Notes under the pieces: model-generated | The model's input: only the letters and a program-made list of their open reading frames with translations | What the model was told of the DNA's origin: nothing | Database searches by the model: none | Made by a program: the position numbers and the translations under genes | Shown here: positions 1 through 8,087 of the stretch, in pieces | Layout of the letters: every line of letters begins with the position of its first letter | How positions within the stretch are numbered: position 1 is the stretch's first letter | Source of the DNA: Cupriavidus necator | Lineage (GTDB): Bacteria > Pseudomonadota > Gammaproteobacteria > Burkholderiales > Burkholderiaceae | Direction: 5' to 3' | DNA: 64,000 nt | NCBI RefSeq assembly: GCF_013141915.1 | Contig: NZ_SROX01000002.1 | Span: forward strand, 186,001 to 250,000

Positions 1-787
1 GGATGTAGGCGCTGGAAGCAGTGGGCAGCGAGGCGTACAGCACCACGATCTGGTACTGCAGCGCGGTCAGCGGCAGGTGCCGGCCCACCAGCCATGCCAC
101 GCACGGCATCGCCACCAGCTTGACCCCAGTCCACCACGCCACCGGCCCGGCGGTGCCGGTGGCGCCGCTAATCTGCAGCCCCGCACCCACCGTCATCAGG
201 CCCAGCGCGGTCGACGCCGAGCCCAGCCGGTTCAGCGTCATGCCCAGCACCTCGGGCGCGTGCAGCCCCATCAAGTTGGTCGCGAGGCCGCCAGCCGTGG
301 CCAGGATCAGCGGATTGCGCGCCAGCTCCTTCCACAGCGCGCTTTGACCATGCCTGGCCAGGGCCCACACCGCGGCCACATTGCACAACGGCACGGTGCA
401 GCCGACGATTACCGCCATTAGCGCCAGCCCTTCGGAGCCGCCCAGCCGCGAGGCCAGCGCCAGCCCGATATAGGAATTGAAGCGGAACGCGGTCTGCAAG
501 CCCGAGGCAAAGCTCAGCGCGTCCGGGCGCAGCACCCATTTGACGGCGTAGCCCGCCGCGATGCCAACGGCCAGCACCAGCAGCGCCAGCGCCAGCATGG
601 CCGAGGTCGAGGAAAAGTCCAGCACCGCGGTATTGGTCGACTGCAGCAACAGCGCCGGAAACAGGACGAAGTAGACCAGGCGCTCCACCCCGCTCCAGAA
701 GGCGCGGTCGAACGGGGAATAACGCACCAGCAGCCAGCCGATCAGGATCAGGCTGAAGTCCGGCACCAGCAGGAGGGCAGAAGACAT
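1..787 (-). CDS. AEC-family (auxin efflux carrier) transporter, 3' end outside window
   Basis: The minus-strand frame from the ATG at 787 stays open to the window edge (about 262 codons), so the C-terminus is missing. It begins MSSALLLVPDFSLILIGWLL and is almost wholly hydrophobic, with repeated membrane segments. The loop containing TAFRFNSYIGLALASRLGG and the later segment with LMTVGAGLQISG are typical of the auxin efflux carrier / malate permease (AEC) family. Members move organic anions across the inner membrane; the substrate cannot be read here. Full-length members run to about 300-320 residues, so roughly 50 residues are probably lost. It is divergent from the chalcone-isomerase-like gene. 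A longer open frame at 168-839 minus is an out-of-frame shadow. Family assignment is firm, substrate unknown. Confidence 0.85.
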   Translation of the reverse strand, partial: MSSALLLVPDFSLILIGWLLVRYSPFDRAFWSGVERLVYFVLFPALLLQSTNTAVLDFSSTSAMLALALLVLAVGIAAGYAVKWVLRPDALSFASGLQTAFRFNSYIGLALASRLGGSEGLALMAVIVGCTVPLCNVAAVWALARHGQSALWKELARNPLILATAGGLATNLMGLHAPEVLGMTLNRLGSASTALGLMTVGAGLQISGATGTAGPVAWWTGVKLVAMPCVAWLVGRHLPLTALQYQIVVLYASLPTASSAYI

Positions 788-1001
788 CTAGGGTTGTTGT
801 TGTCGTGGCGGTGGCATGGCGCTGCAGCGGCCCAGGCACCCGCTGCAGGAAACGGCGGCGGGGGGAGATAACGGCGAAAATACCGGAATGTGCAGACTAG
901 GGCAGATACGGATAGGTATTTTTCCAGATTTCCGGCAGCATGGCATGCCAAGTTGTACGCCTGCCGCCATGTTGTCCCGCATCCGTTCCGCGCCGCTGCG
1001 C

Positions 1002-1640
1002 ATGGACACCCTCCTCCGCTCCCGCTTCCACCCTGGCCTTCGGCCGGGCCATCGCCTGCGCCTGGCCGTCTTGCTGGCAGCGCTCGCCGCTGCCGCCGGG
1101 GCCCAAGCCGTGCCCGGGCCGGCGCGCGCGGTCGAGATCGAAGGCATGCGCTTTGACGATGCGGCGCGCGTGGGCGGCAAGGAACTGCAGCTCAATGGCG
1201 CGGCACTGCGCACCAGCTTCCTGACCAAGGGCTACGTGGCCGCGCTGTATCTGCAGGAAAAGGCCCGCAACGCGGCCCTGGTATTGGGCACGCCGGGGGC
1301 CAAGCGGCTACAGTTACGCATCCTGCGCGAGACCGAGCCGCCAGCGGTGGCGCGCGCGATCCGCCAGGGCATGCGCAACAACCACAGCGAGGCGCAGATG
1401 CAGGCGCTGGCGGTGCGGCTGGTACAGTTCGAGCGCACCCTGGGCGAGCTCGGCACCGCGCACAAGGGCGACGTGATCAACCTGGATTTTTCCCCGCAAA
1501 CGGGGACGGTCGTCGCCATCAACGGCACCCCGCGCGGCCGGCCGATTCCGGGCGAAGACTTTTACCAGGCCGTGCTTCGGGTGTTCCTGGGCGAACGCCC
1601 GGCCGACGCCGGGGTCAAGCGCGGCCTGCTGGGCGGCTGA
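1002..1640 (+). CDS. Exported chalcone-isomerase-like protein
   Basis: The mature part starts around VEIEGMRF and continues through GAALRTSFLTKGYVAALYLQ, a run typical of the bacterial chalcone isomerase-like family. Bacterial members are exported proteins that share the plant CHI fold and usually lack proven isomerase activity. A hydrophobic stretch (RLAVLLAALAAAAGAQA) followed by a small-residue region is a signal peptide, so a periplasmic location is inferred. Several in-frame ATGs exist (945, 969, 1002). I chose 1002 because it places a basic n-region directly before the hydrophobic core; no clear ribosome site decides it. The gene stands alone, divergent from the AEC carrier, with an unrelated Bug gene downstream. 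Function unknown. Confidence 0.7.
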   Translation: MDTLLRSRFHPGLRPGHRLRLAVLLAALAAAAGAQAVPGPARAVEIEGMRFDDAARVGGKELQLNGAALRTSFLTKGYVAALYLQEKARNAALVLGTPGAKRLQLRILRETEPPAVARAIRQGMRNNHSEAQMQALAVRLVQFERTLGELGTAHKGDVINLDFSPQTGTVVAINGTPRGRPIPGEDFYQAVLRVFLGERPADAGVKRGLLGG

Positions 1641-1743
1641 CCCAGATTACGCTGCCGCCGCACCGCCCGACCTGTGGCACTGCGACGGTTTTTTTGCTTC
1701 CGGGCGGCACCCTGCCCGGATTTCTGACGGGAGACATGATCTC

Positions 1744-2712
1744 ATGCAAGCTGGCAAACTCGCACTGACCCTGGCCCTGGCGGCCGCCGCCTCCGCGGCG
1801 CAAGCCCAGAGCTATCCCACCAAGCCGATCCGCCTGATCATTCCGTTCGCACCGGGCGGCACCACCGACATCGTCGGCCGTGGCGCGGCGGACCAGATGA
1901 GCCGCATCCTGGGCCAGCCGGTGGTGGTGGAAAACCGCGCCGGCGGGGGCGGTTCGATCGGCGCCGATGCCATCGCCAAGGCGGCGCCGGACGGGTACAC
2001 CATCGGCATCTCCACGGTGTCGACCATGGCCGTGAACCCGGCCTGCAATCCCAAGCTGTCGTACGACCCGATCAAGGACTTCAAGCCCATCACCAACCTG
2101 GCCAACGTCGCCAACGTGATCGCGGTGAATCCGAATTTCCCGGCCAAGGACTACAAGGAGTTCCTCGCCGTGCTGAAGGCCAACCCGGGCAAGTATTCGT
2201 ACGCGTCGTCGGGCACCTGCGGCTTCGGCCACATGCTGGGCGAGCAGTTCAAGGTCTCGACCAAGACCTTCATGGTCCATATCCCGTACCGCGGCGCGGG
2301 CCCCGCACTGAACGACGTGCTGGCCGGCCAGGTACCGATCATGGTCGACAACCTGCCGTCGTCGATGCCCTACATCAAGGCCAACAAGCTGCGTCCGATC
2401 GTGGTGGCGTGGAACAAGCGCCTGGAATCGATGCCCAACGTGCCCACCTTCGGCGAGATGGGCCTGAAGGAGCCGAACGATCCGGCCTGGTACGGCCTGG
2501 TGGCCCCGGCCGGCACGCCTGACGAGATCATCAAGAAGCTCAACGACGCCGCCGTCAAGGCGCTGCAGGACAAGGACTTCCAGCAACGCCTGCGCACCGC
2601 CGGCGCCGAGCCGTCGGGCAACACCCCGGCGCAGCATGCGGCCGAGATCAAGAAGGAATTCGACAAGATGAAGAACCTGGTGAAGGTGCAGAACATCAAG
2701 CTGGAGCAGTAA
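1744..2712 (+). CDS. Bug-family (TctC-like) extracytoplasmic solute-binding protein
   Basis: 322 residues with a short signal peptide (LALTLALAAAASAAQAQS) and the family start YPTKPIRLIIPFAPGGTTDI. The stretches VVVENRAGGGGSIGADAIAKA and HIPYRGAGPALNDVLAGQ are hallmark Bug/TctC motifs that wrap round a carboxylate ligand. Bug proteins deliver di- and tricarboxylates or aromatic acids to TctAB membrane subunits in the periplasm. No tctA or tctB gene lies nearby, so it is an orphan receptor, common in Cupriavidus and Bordetella relatives. The sequence GACGGGAGAC before the ATG is a plausible ribosome site, and an intrinsic terminator follows at 2844-2868. The ligand cannot be inferred. Confidence 0.88.
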   Translation: MQAGKLALTLALAAAASAAQAQSYPTKPIRLIIPFAPGGTTDIVGRGAADQMSRILGQPVVVENRAGGGGSIGADAIAKAAPDGYTIGISTVSTMAVNPACNPKLSYDPIKDFKPITNLANVANVIAVNPNFPAKDYKEFLAVLKANPGKYSYASSGTCGFGHMLGEQFKVSTKTFMVHIPYRGAGPALNDVLAGQVPIMVDNLPSSMPYIKANKLRPIVVAWNKRLESMPNVPTFGEMGLKEPNDPAWYGLVAPAGTPDEIIKKLNDAAVKALQDKDFQQRLRTAGAEPSGNTPAQHAAEIKKEFDKMKNLVKVQNIKLEQ

Positions 2713-2760
2713 AAAAGGCAACACAGGCAGCGCGGTTTTGGGCGCGCCCGAGCAAGGTGT

Positions 2761-2802
2761 TCTCCCTCTCCCCTCACCGGGAGAGGGTCGGGGTGAGGGT
2801 GG
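2761..2802. repeat. Dispersed CTCCCTCTCC-type inverted repeat, copy 1
   Basis: Intergenic element TCTCCCTCTCCCCTCACCGG followed by GAGAGGGTCGGGGTGAGGG. The arms CTCTCCC/GGGAGAG and CCCTCACC/GGTGAGGG can form hairpins. Similar elements lie at 5610-5647, 20381-20418 and 28041-28079, always between genes. This copy sits between the Bug gene and the terminator at 2844. Confidence 0.6.
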
Positions 2803-2843
2803 TTTAGCTGGAAGCCACCTCAAGCGAAGCCCAACTGCCCGAA

Positions 2844-2868
2844 GGCCGCCGCGAGGCGGCCTTTTTTT
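2844..2868 (+). terminator. Intrinsic terminator after the Bug gene
   Basis: Perfect stem GGCCGCC / GGCGGCC with loop GCGA followed directly by seven T residues. It separates the Bug gene from ogt. Confidence 0.88.
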
Positions 2869-2920
2869 CTGCCCCCGCCAAAAAGCACTAGAATCCAGCA
2901 TTCGCCCCAGCCGGACCGCC

Positions 2921-3400
2921 ATGCCCGCCACCTACGACGCCATCCTTTCCGCCCCGTTCGGCAAGATCGGCGTGCGCACGGACGGCGCGCGCATCCGGGC
3001 CATCGTGTACCTTCCCGGGCACGTCGAGGCGCACGCGCCGGCCGATGCGCTGACGCAGCGGCTCGCCGCGCAGCTGGCGGCCTATTACGACGATCCCGAC
3101 ACCGCCTTCGACCTGCCGCTGGCCCCGGCCGGCAGCGATTTCCAGCAGCGCGTGTGGCAGGCCATCTGCGCCGTGCCGCGCGGCGCCACCACCACCTACG
3201 GCACCATCGCCGAGGCCATCGGCGCGATGCCGCGCGCGGTCGGCCAGGCCTGCGGGCAAAATCCTTTCCCGATACTGATCCCGTGCCATCGCGTGGTCTC
3301 AGCGCGCGGCATCGGCGGTTTTTCTCACCATGCCGAAGACGGCTTCTACCTCGACGTCAAACGCTGGCTGCTGCGCCACGAGGGCGCCATGCTGATATGA
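2921..3400 (+). CDS. ogt: Methylated-DNA--protein-cysteine S-methyltransferase
   Basis: A 159-residue suicide repair enzyme that transfers the methyl group from O6-methylguanine to its own cysteine in the cytoplasm. The active-site motif IPCHRVV is present with Cys at about residue 122. The helix-turn-helix DNA-binding part lies just before it (FQQRVWQAICAVPRGATTTYG). Length fits the single-domain Ogt type without an Ada regulatory domain. The start at 2921 gives the canonical length; the frame is open further upstream, but those residues run through the terminator and repeat. The stop overlaps the xerD start (ATGA), so the two are translationally coupled. Confidence 0.93.
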   Translation: MPATYDAILSAPFGKIGVRTDGARIRAIVYLPGHVEAHAPADALTQRLAAQLAAYYDDPDTAFDLPLAPAGSDFQQRVWQAICAVPRGATTTYGTIAEAIGAMPRAVGQACGQNPFPILIPCHRVVSARGIGGFSHHAEDGFYLDVKRWLLRHEGAMLI

Positions 3401-4335
3401 GCGCCGCCGCGCCGGCACCCGAGCTCGCCGCCGTCCCCAGCGATGCCGATGTGGCCCTGGTGGGCCGCTTCTGCGACGCGCTGTGGCTCGAAGACGGGCT
3501 TTCGCGCAACACCATCGACGCCTACCGCCGCGACCTGACGCTGCTGGCGCGCTGGCTGCAGCACGAGCAGCGCCGCGTGCTGCTGGACGCCGACGACGGC
3601 GCGCTGTCGGCGTATTTCAGCGCGCGCCACACGCAGACCCGCGCGTCTTCGGCCAACCGGCGCCTGGCGGTGTTTCGCCGTTTCTACCAGTGGGCGCTGC
3701 GCGAGCACCTGGTGCAGGCCGATCCCTGCCTGCTGCTGCGCCCGGCCAAGCAGCCGCCGCGCTACCCCAAGACCCTGACCGAGGCCCAGGTGGACGCGCT
3801 GCTGGAAGCGCCCGACGCCGGCACGCCGCTGGGTCTGCGCGACCGCACCATGCTCGAGCTGATGTACGCGAGCGGGCTGCGGGTGTCGGAGCTGACGCAG
3901 ATGAAGACCGTCGAGATCGGCCTGAACGAGGGCGTCGCGCGCGTGGTCGGCGGCAAGGGCGACAAAGAGCGGCTGGTGCCGTTCGGCCAGCAGGCCGGCG
4001 ACTGGCTGCGCCGCTACCTGGCCAGCGCGCGTCCCGCGCTGCTGGCGGGGCGTGCCTGCGACGCGCTGTTCGTCACGCAGCGCGGCGAAGGCATGACGCG
4101 CCAGGCGTTCTGGCACCTGATCAAGCGCCATGCGCGCGATGCCGGCGTGCACGCGCCGCTGTCGCCGCACACGCTGCGGCATGCCTTCGCCACGCACCTG
4201 CTGAACCACGGCGCCGACCTGCGCGTGGTGCAGCTGCTGCTGGGGCATGCCGACATCTCCACCACCCAGATCTATACCCACGTCGCCCGCGAACGCCTGC
4301 GCGAGCTGCACCAGCAGCACCATCCGCGCGGCTGA
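3397..4335 (+). CDS. xerD: Site-specific tyrosine recombinase XerD
   Basis: 312 residues. An N-terminal SAM-like core-binding domain (about 20-110, with LSRNTIDAYRRDL) is followed by the catalytic domain. The tyrosine-recombinase residues are visible: Arg in ASGLRVSEL (about 162), Lys in GGKGDKER (about 187), HTLRH (His 258, Arg 261), GHADI (His 284) and the nucleophile Tyr in TQIYTHV (about 293). With XerC it resolves chromosome dimers at dif near the division septum. Its stand-alone location next to ogt, the full-length conserved catalytic set and the absence of phage genes argue for XerD rather than a phage integrase. It overlaps ogt by 4 bases. Confidence 0.92.
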   Translation: MSAAAPAPELAAVPSDADVALVGRFCDALWLEDGLSRNTIDAYRRDLTLLARWLQHEQRRVLLDADDGALSAYFSARHTQTRASSANRRLAVFRRFYQWALREHLVQADPCLLLRPAKQPPRYPKTLTEAQVDALLEAPDAGTPLGLRDRTMLELMYASGLRVSELTQMKTVEIGLNEGVARVVGGKGDKERLVPFGQQAGDWLRRYLASARPALLAGRACDALFVTQRGEGMTRQAFWHLIKRHARDAGVHAPLSPHTLRHAFATHLLNHGADLRVVQLLLGHADISTTQIYTHVARERLRELHQQHHPRG

Positions 4336-4358
4336 ACGCCGGGGCGGCGGCCACTGTC

Positions 4359-4850
4359 ATGAGCAAGTCCAAACACGTTTCGGAAACTCCGGCCACGCAA
4401 ACCCTGCGCAAGCACGGCGTTGCCTTCGGCGAGCACCCCTATGACTATGTCGAGCACGGCGGCACCGGCGAGTCGGCGCGCCAGCTCGGCGTGCCCGAGC
4501 ATGACGTGATCAAGACCCTGATCATGGAAGACGAGCGTGCGCAGCCGCTGGTGGTGCTGATGCACGGCGACTGCTCGGTCTCGACCAAGAACCTCGCGCG
4601 CCAGACCGGGCGCAAGAGCGTGCAGCCGTGCAAGCCCGAGGTGGCGCAGCGGCATAGCGGCTACCTGGTGGGCGGCACTTCGCCGTTTGGCACGAAGAAG
4701 CGCATGCCGGTGTATGTGGAAGCGACCGTACTGGAACTGGCGCGCATCTATATCAACGGCGGGCGCCGGGGTTACCTGGTGAGCCTGGACCCGAAGCTGC
4801 TGCCCGCCCTGCTCGACGCCCAGCCGGTGCAGTGCGCGCTGCCTGACTGA
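4359..4850 (+). CDS. ybaK: YbaK/EbsC-type aminoacyl-tRNA deacylase
   Basis: 163 residues with the YbaK/ProX fold: the N-terminal [21 protein letters not shown] and the core [22 protein letters not shown], then [16 protein letters not shown] and a glycine-rich segment [17 protein letters not shown]. The family hydrolyses mischarged Cys-tRNA(Pro), a trans-editing step in translation fidelity. The start at 4359 lies 23 bases after xerD, so co-transcription is likely. The SPFG and KKRMPV segments fit the deacylase active site. Assignment to the YbaK rather than ProXp subfamily is by overall resemblance only. Confidence 0.87.
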   Translation: MSKSKHVSETPATQTLRKHGVAFGEHPYDYVEHGGTGESARQLGVPEHDVIKTLIMEDERAQPLVVLMHGDCSVSTKNLARQTGRKSVQPCKPEVAQRHSGYLVGGTSPFGTKKRMPVYVEATVLELARIYINGGRRGYLVSLDPKLLPALLDAQPVQCALPD

Positions 4851-4963
4851 GCCTGCCGGGCGGCAGCTCGAGGGAAGCCTCCACGCCAATCGGAGCAATC
4901 ACGGTCGTGGCGGCGGCCCCCGCCGCGCTACAATCGCGCCAGCCTGCAAACATCCCACTCCAC

Positions 4964-5572
4964 ATGGCCAATCTGCTTTTTGCCCTTGCCGCCTATCTGA
5001 TCGGCTCCGTTTCCTTCGCTGTGGTCGTCAGCAAGCTGATGGGGCTGCCGGACCCGCACTCCTACGGCTCGGGCAATCCCGGCGCCACCAACGTGCTGCG
5101 CACCGGCAACAAGAAGGCCGCGATCCTGACGCTGATCGGCGATGCCCTGAAGGGCTGGCTGGCGGTCTGGCTGGCGGCGCGCTTCGGCCCGTCGCACGGC
5201 CTCAACGACACCGGCCTCGCCATGGTCGCGCTGGCGGTATTCCTGGGCCATCTGTTCCCCGTGTTCCACCGCTTTGCCGGCGGCAAGGGCGTGGCCACCG
5301 CGGCCGGCATCCTGCTGGCGATCGACCCGATCCTGGGCCTGGGCACGCTGGCCACCTGGCTGATCATCGCGTTCTTCTTCCGCTATTCGTCGCTGGCGGC
5401 ACTGATGGCGGCGATCTTCGCGCCGTTCTTCCACGTGCTGATGAATGGCGTCGATGTCATGACCGGCGCGATCTTCATGATCAGCGTGCTGCTGATTGCA
5501 CGGCACCGGCAGAACATTGCCAAACTGCTGGCGGGCAAGGAAAGCCGGATCGGGGAGAAGAAGAAGGTCTGA
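4964..5572 (+). CDS. plsY: Glycerol-3-phosphate acyltransferase PlsY
   Basis: 202 residues, an integral membrane protein with five or so hydrophobic segments. It acylates glycerol-3-phosphate from acyl-phosphate, the first step of phospholipid synthesis. Three family motifs are visible: [32 protein letters not shown] near the N-terminus (read here as [12 protein letters not shown]), [10 protein letters not shown], and [21 protein letters not shown] -10-like box lies at 4929-4934, 30 bases before the ATG, without a good -35. The gene is convergent with the EnvZ-type kinase; the palindromic repeat at 5610-5647 sits between them. Confidence 0.93.
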   Translation: MANLLFALAAYLIGSVSFAVVVSKLMGLPDPHSYGSGNPGATNVLRTGNKKAAILTLIGDALKGWLAVWLAARFGPSHGLNDTGLAMVALAVFLGHLFPVFHRFAGGKGVATAAGILLAIDPILGLGTLATWLIIAFFFRYSSLAALMAAIFAPFFHVLMNGVDVMTGAIFMISVLLIARHRQNIAKLLAGKESRIGEKKKV

Positions 5573-5609
5573 AGGATTTGGGGCAAACGGCTGCGAGCGT
5601 TTGCATGCG

Positions 5610-5647
5610 GCCGGTTTGCTCTCCTCTCCCGCAAGCGGGAGAGGGAG
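5610..5647. repeat. Dispersed CTCTCCCGC palindromic repeat, copy 2
   Basis: GCCGGTTTGCTCTCCTCTCC followed by CGCAAGCGGGAGAGGGAG. It has a near-perfect stem CTCTCCCGC/GCGGGAGAG. Read on the minus strand it matches the copy at 20381-20418, including the flank GAGCAAACCGGC. It lies between two convergent genes and may act as a bidirectional terminator. Confidence 0.7.
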
Positions 5648-5682
5648 CCAGGCAAGCGGTGATCAAGCCACCGCCGCCTTCA

Positions 5683-6954
5683 TCACGCCACCGCCGCCCC
5701 GAACACCATCTCCACCCGCAACCCGCCCCCCTCGGCGTTCACCAGATTGAGCTTGCCGCCCGCCTGCCGCACCAGCCGGTCGACGATCGCCAGCCCCAGC
5801 CCCGAATGCGCATTGCCGCCGCGCGCCGGGTCCAGCCGCACGAATGGCAGCGTGGCGCGCTCCTTGTCATCGTCGGCAATGCCGTCGCCCTGGTCCTCCA
5901 CCACCAGCATGTAGCCATCCGGCGTGCGCGAGGTCGCGATGCAGACCGGCGGCTTGCCATAGGCGTAGGCGTTGTCGACCAGGTTGCCGACGATGCGGTC
6001 CAGCTGCGTGGCGATCATGCGGAAGCCCTCGCCCGCACCCAGCGACAGCACCACCTGGCGTTCCTGCTCGGCCAGCGAGGCGGCCAGCTCGTTGACGCGC
6101 CGGTCCACCGGCACCGGCCGCGCGGTCGACTCGCTGGTCTGCGCGAAGCTCAGGAACTGTTCCACGATGGCCGCCATCGATTCGACATCGCGCGTGACGC
6201 CCGCCGCGGCTTTGGGATCGGCCAGCATCTCGGCGCGCAGGCGCAGGCGCGCCAGCGGCGTCTTCAGGTCATGCGCGATGCCGGCCAGCATGGTGTTGCG
6301 CTCCTGGTCGATGCGGGCCAGGTCGGCCACCATGCGGTTGAAGCGCTCGATCAGCTGGCGCAATTCGTGCGGGCCGCGCTCGCGCAGCGGCGGCACCGCG
6401 TGCTGGCGCGACAGCAGCGCGGCGGCGTTGGCCATGTCGCGCACCGGGCGCTGGATCTGCCACGCGATCAGCACCGCGAACACGATCGCCACGCCCACCA
6501 CCAGCATCACGCCGGGCACCAGCCGGTTGTCCGGCGGCGGGTTGTGGACCCACAGGATCGGCATGGCGATCCAGTTGGCGCGGTCCGGCAGCTTGATCCA
6601 GATGCGCGGCGTGGTCTCGTCCTCCAGGCGGATCTCGGTGCCTTGCGGCAGCCTGCGGATAAACTGCTCGACCAGCCGGCGCGAACGCCCGCCCTTTGGC
6701 ACGGTGGCGTGCTCGTCGGCATCGGCGGTATTGGCGGTCTCCACCAGGCTCGGCAGCTTCGCCGGCGGGCGCGCATCGAGCGCGCGCTCGATGCTGTCGA
6801 GCTGGAACAGCATCTGCTCTACCGAATAGTCGACCTGCTGCTGGCGGCGGTCCATGCGCAGGATGGCGAGCCACGAGAAATGGCTGATCACCAGCACCGC
6901 GGCGATCAGCAGCGCAATGCGGCCGAACAGGGTATCGATACGTCGCAACTTCAT
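5683..6954 (-). CDS. EnvZ-type membrane sensor histidine kinase
   Basis: 423 residues. Membrane segment 1 is at about 10-32 (ALLIAAVLVISHFSWLAIL), a periplasmic domain of roughly 110 residues follows, then membrane segment 2 (about 147-165) and a HAMP linker. The H-box AGIAHDLKTPLARLRLR has the phospho-accepting His at about 228 and closely resembles EnvZ. The N-box (NLVDNAYAYG), G1 (DQGDGI) and G2 (SGLGLAIV) ATP-binding motifs are intact. It would phosphorylate the OmpR-type regulator encoded 51 bases upstream. The pair is divergent from the MdtABC operon, which suggests but does not prove that it regulates the pump. The signal sensed is unknown. Confidence 0.88.
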   Translation of the reverse strand: MKLRRIDTLFGRIALLIAAVLVISHFSWLAILRMDRRQQQVDYSVEQMLFQLDSIERALDARPPAKLPSLVETANTADADEHATVPKGGRSRRLVEQFIRRLPQGTEIRLEDETTPRIWIKLPDRANWIAMPILWVHNPPPDNRLVPGVMLVVGVAIVFAVLIAWQIQRPVRDMANAAALLSRQHAVPPLRERGPHELRQLIERFNRMVADLARIDQERNTMLAGIAHDLKTPLARLRLRAEMLADPKAAAGVTRDVESMAAIVEQFLSFAQTSESTARPVPVDRRVNELAASLAEQERQVVLSLGAGEGFRMIATQLDRIVGNLVDNAYAYGKPPVCIATSRTPDGYMLVVEDQGDGIADDDKERATLPFVRLDPARGGNAHSGLGLAIVDRLVRQAGGKLNLVNAEGGGLRVEMVFGAAVA

Positions 6955-7005
6955 TGGAAGGCAGTTCTGATGGCTAACGGCGCCAGCTCGTGGCGGCCGC
7001 AGCCA

Positions 7006-7755
7006 TTATTCGGGGAGCCCAGCCGGAATCTCTTCCGCTTCATCGGGCACGAAGGTGTAGCCGCGCCCGCGCACGGTCTGGATATAGCGCGGGCGCTGCG
7101 CGTCCTCGTCCAGCAGCCGGCGCAAGCGCCAGATCTGCACGTCGATGCCGCGGTCGCTGATGCCGCTGGCGCTGCCGTACATCAGCTCGACGATACGCTC
7201 GCGCGACAGCACTTCGAGCGGATGCATCAGCATCAGCTTGAGCAGCGCGAACTCGGTATCGCTGATCGACAGCGGGTGGCCGGCACGCAACAGCGTGCGC
7301 TGGCGGAAGTTGACGCGGAACGGCCCGAACGCGACCGATTCGCGGTCTTCGGGCGCCGCCGCCGGACGCGCCAGCTTGCGGCGCAGCACGGCATTGATGC
7401 GCGCCAGCAGTTCGCGCGGCGAGAACGGCTTGCCGAGGTAATCGTCGGCGCCGATTTCCAGGCCGACGATGCGGTCGATCTCGTCGCTGCGGGCCGTGAG
7501 CAGGATCACCGGGATATCGTCGTTGCGGGCGCGCAGGTTGCGCAGCGCGGTCAGGCCGTCGACCTTGGGCATCATCAGGTCCAGCACGATCAGCGCCGGC
7601 CGCTCGCGCTCCAGGCGCGCCTGCAGGCCGTCGCCGTCATGCATCACCGAGACGGCGAAGCCCTGCTGGGTCAGGTATTCGCGCAACAGGTCGCGCAGTT
7701 CGGGATCGTCGTCGACAACGAGGATCTGGGTAGGCTGGTTCGTTCGCATAGGCAC
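7006..7755 (-). CDS. ompR: OmpR-family response regulator
   Basis: 249 residues: receiver domain (about 10-125) with the acidic pocket VVDDD, phospho-accepting Asp at about 59 (LIVLDLMMP) and Lys at about 109 (YLGKPFS), then a winged-helix DNA-binding domain (about 150-245). The C-terminal RGRGYTFVPD strongly recalls E. coli OmpR. ATGs at 7755 and 7749 are equally possible starts. It is the first gene of a two-gene operon with the EnvZ-like kinase. The 7756-8087 gap holds the divergent promoters for this operon and the efflux operon. I infer an envelope or osmotic-stress role from the family; the targets are unproven. Confidence 0.87.
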   Translation of the reverse strand: MPMRTNQPTQILVVDDDPELRDLLREYLTQQGFAVSVMHDGDGLQARLERERPALIVLDLMMPKVDGLTALRNLRARNDDIPVILLTARSDEIDRIVGLEIGADDYLGKPFSPRELLARINAVLRRKLARPAAAPEDRESVAFGPFRVNFRQRTLLRAGHPLSISDTEFALLKLMLMHPLEVLSRERIVELMYGSASGISDRGIDVQIWRLRRLLDEDAQRPRYIQTVRGRGYTFVPDEAEEIPAGLPE

Positions 7756-8087
7756 ATGATAGTCAGCCCCGGCGCCACATACGCCTGGGCGGCCGGACGG
7801 TTTTGTTTCCGCAGGTTACACCCGGGGCCCTGGTAATCCTCTGTAATAAATCGGCCGGCCACCGAAATACGGGCGTCCGCGCCGGCACATTATCCTTGCC
7901 GCATGACTCGCCGCCGGCGCCGCCCAATGCGCGCCGCACGGCACTCGCCGGCACGCTGACGGCCCCCTGGACTCGCGTCCCCGCAAGGCCGGCCAGCGCC
8001 CATGCGATGCGGCATACTGCGGCATCGCCACTTGCCAGCAGAACATTACGGCGCGCCCCGGGGCGCGCCGTTCCCAGGATTTCGTAC
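7756..8087. other. 332-base divergent intergenic region between ompR-type and mdtA genes
   Basis: No convincing gene. It must hold the promoters for both operons. The segment around 7805-7860 is the least G+C-rich part (for example CTCTGTAATAAATC). On the minus strand TGTAACCTGCGGAAACAAAA (about 7797-7817) loosely resembles an OmpR-binding half-site arrangement (GTAAC, AAACA), but the match is weak. An open frame continuous with mdtA crosses this region and looks non-coding. Confidence 0.45.

Noticed and set aside
168..839. A 223-codon minus-strand frame over the AEC gene
   Set aside because: Out of frame with the membrane protein that reads through to the window edge; composition is not membrane-like.
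5578..7836. A 752-codon open frame on the plus strand
   Set aside because: It lies antisense to the EnvZ/OmpR-type genes and has no family-like motif; such frames are common in G+C-rich DNA.
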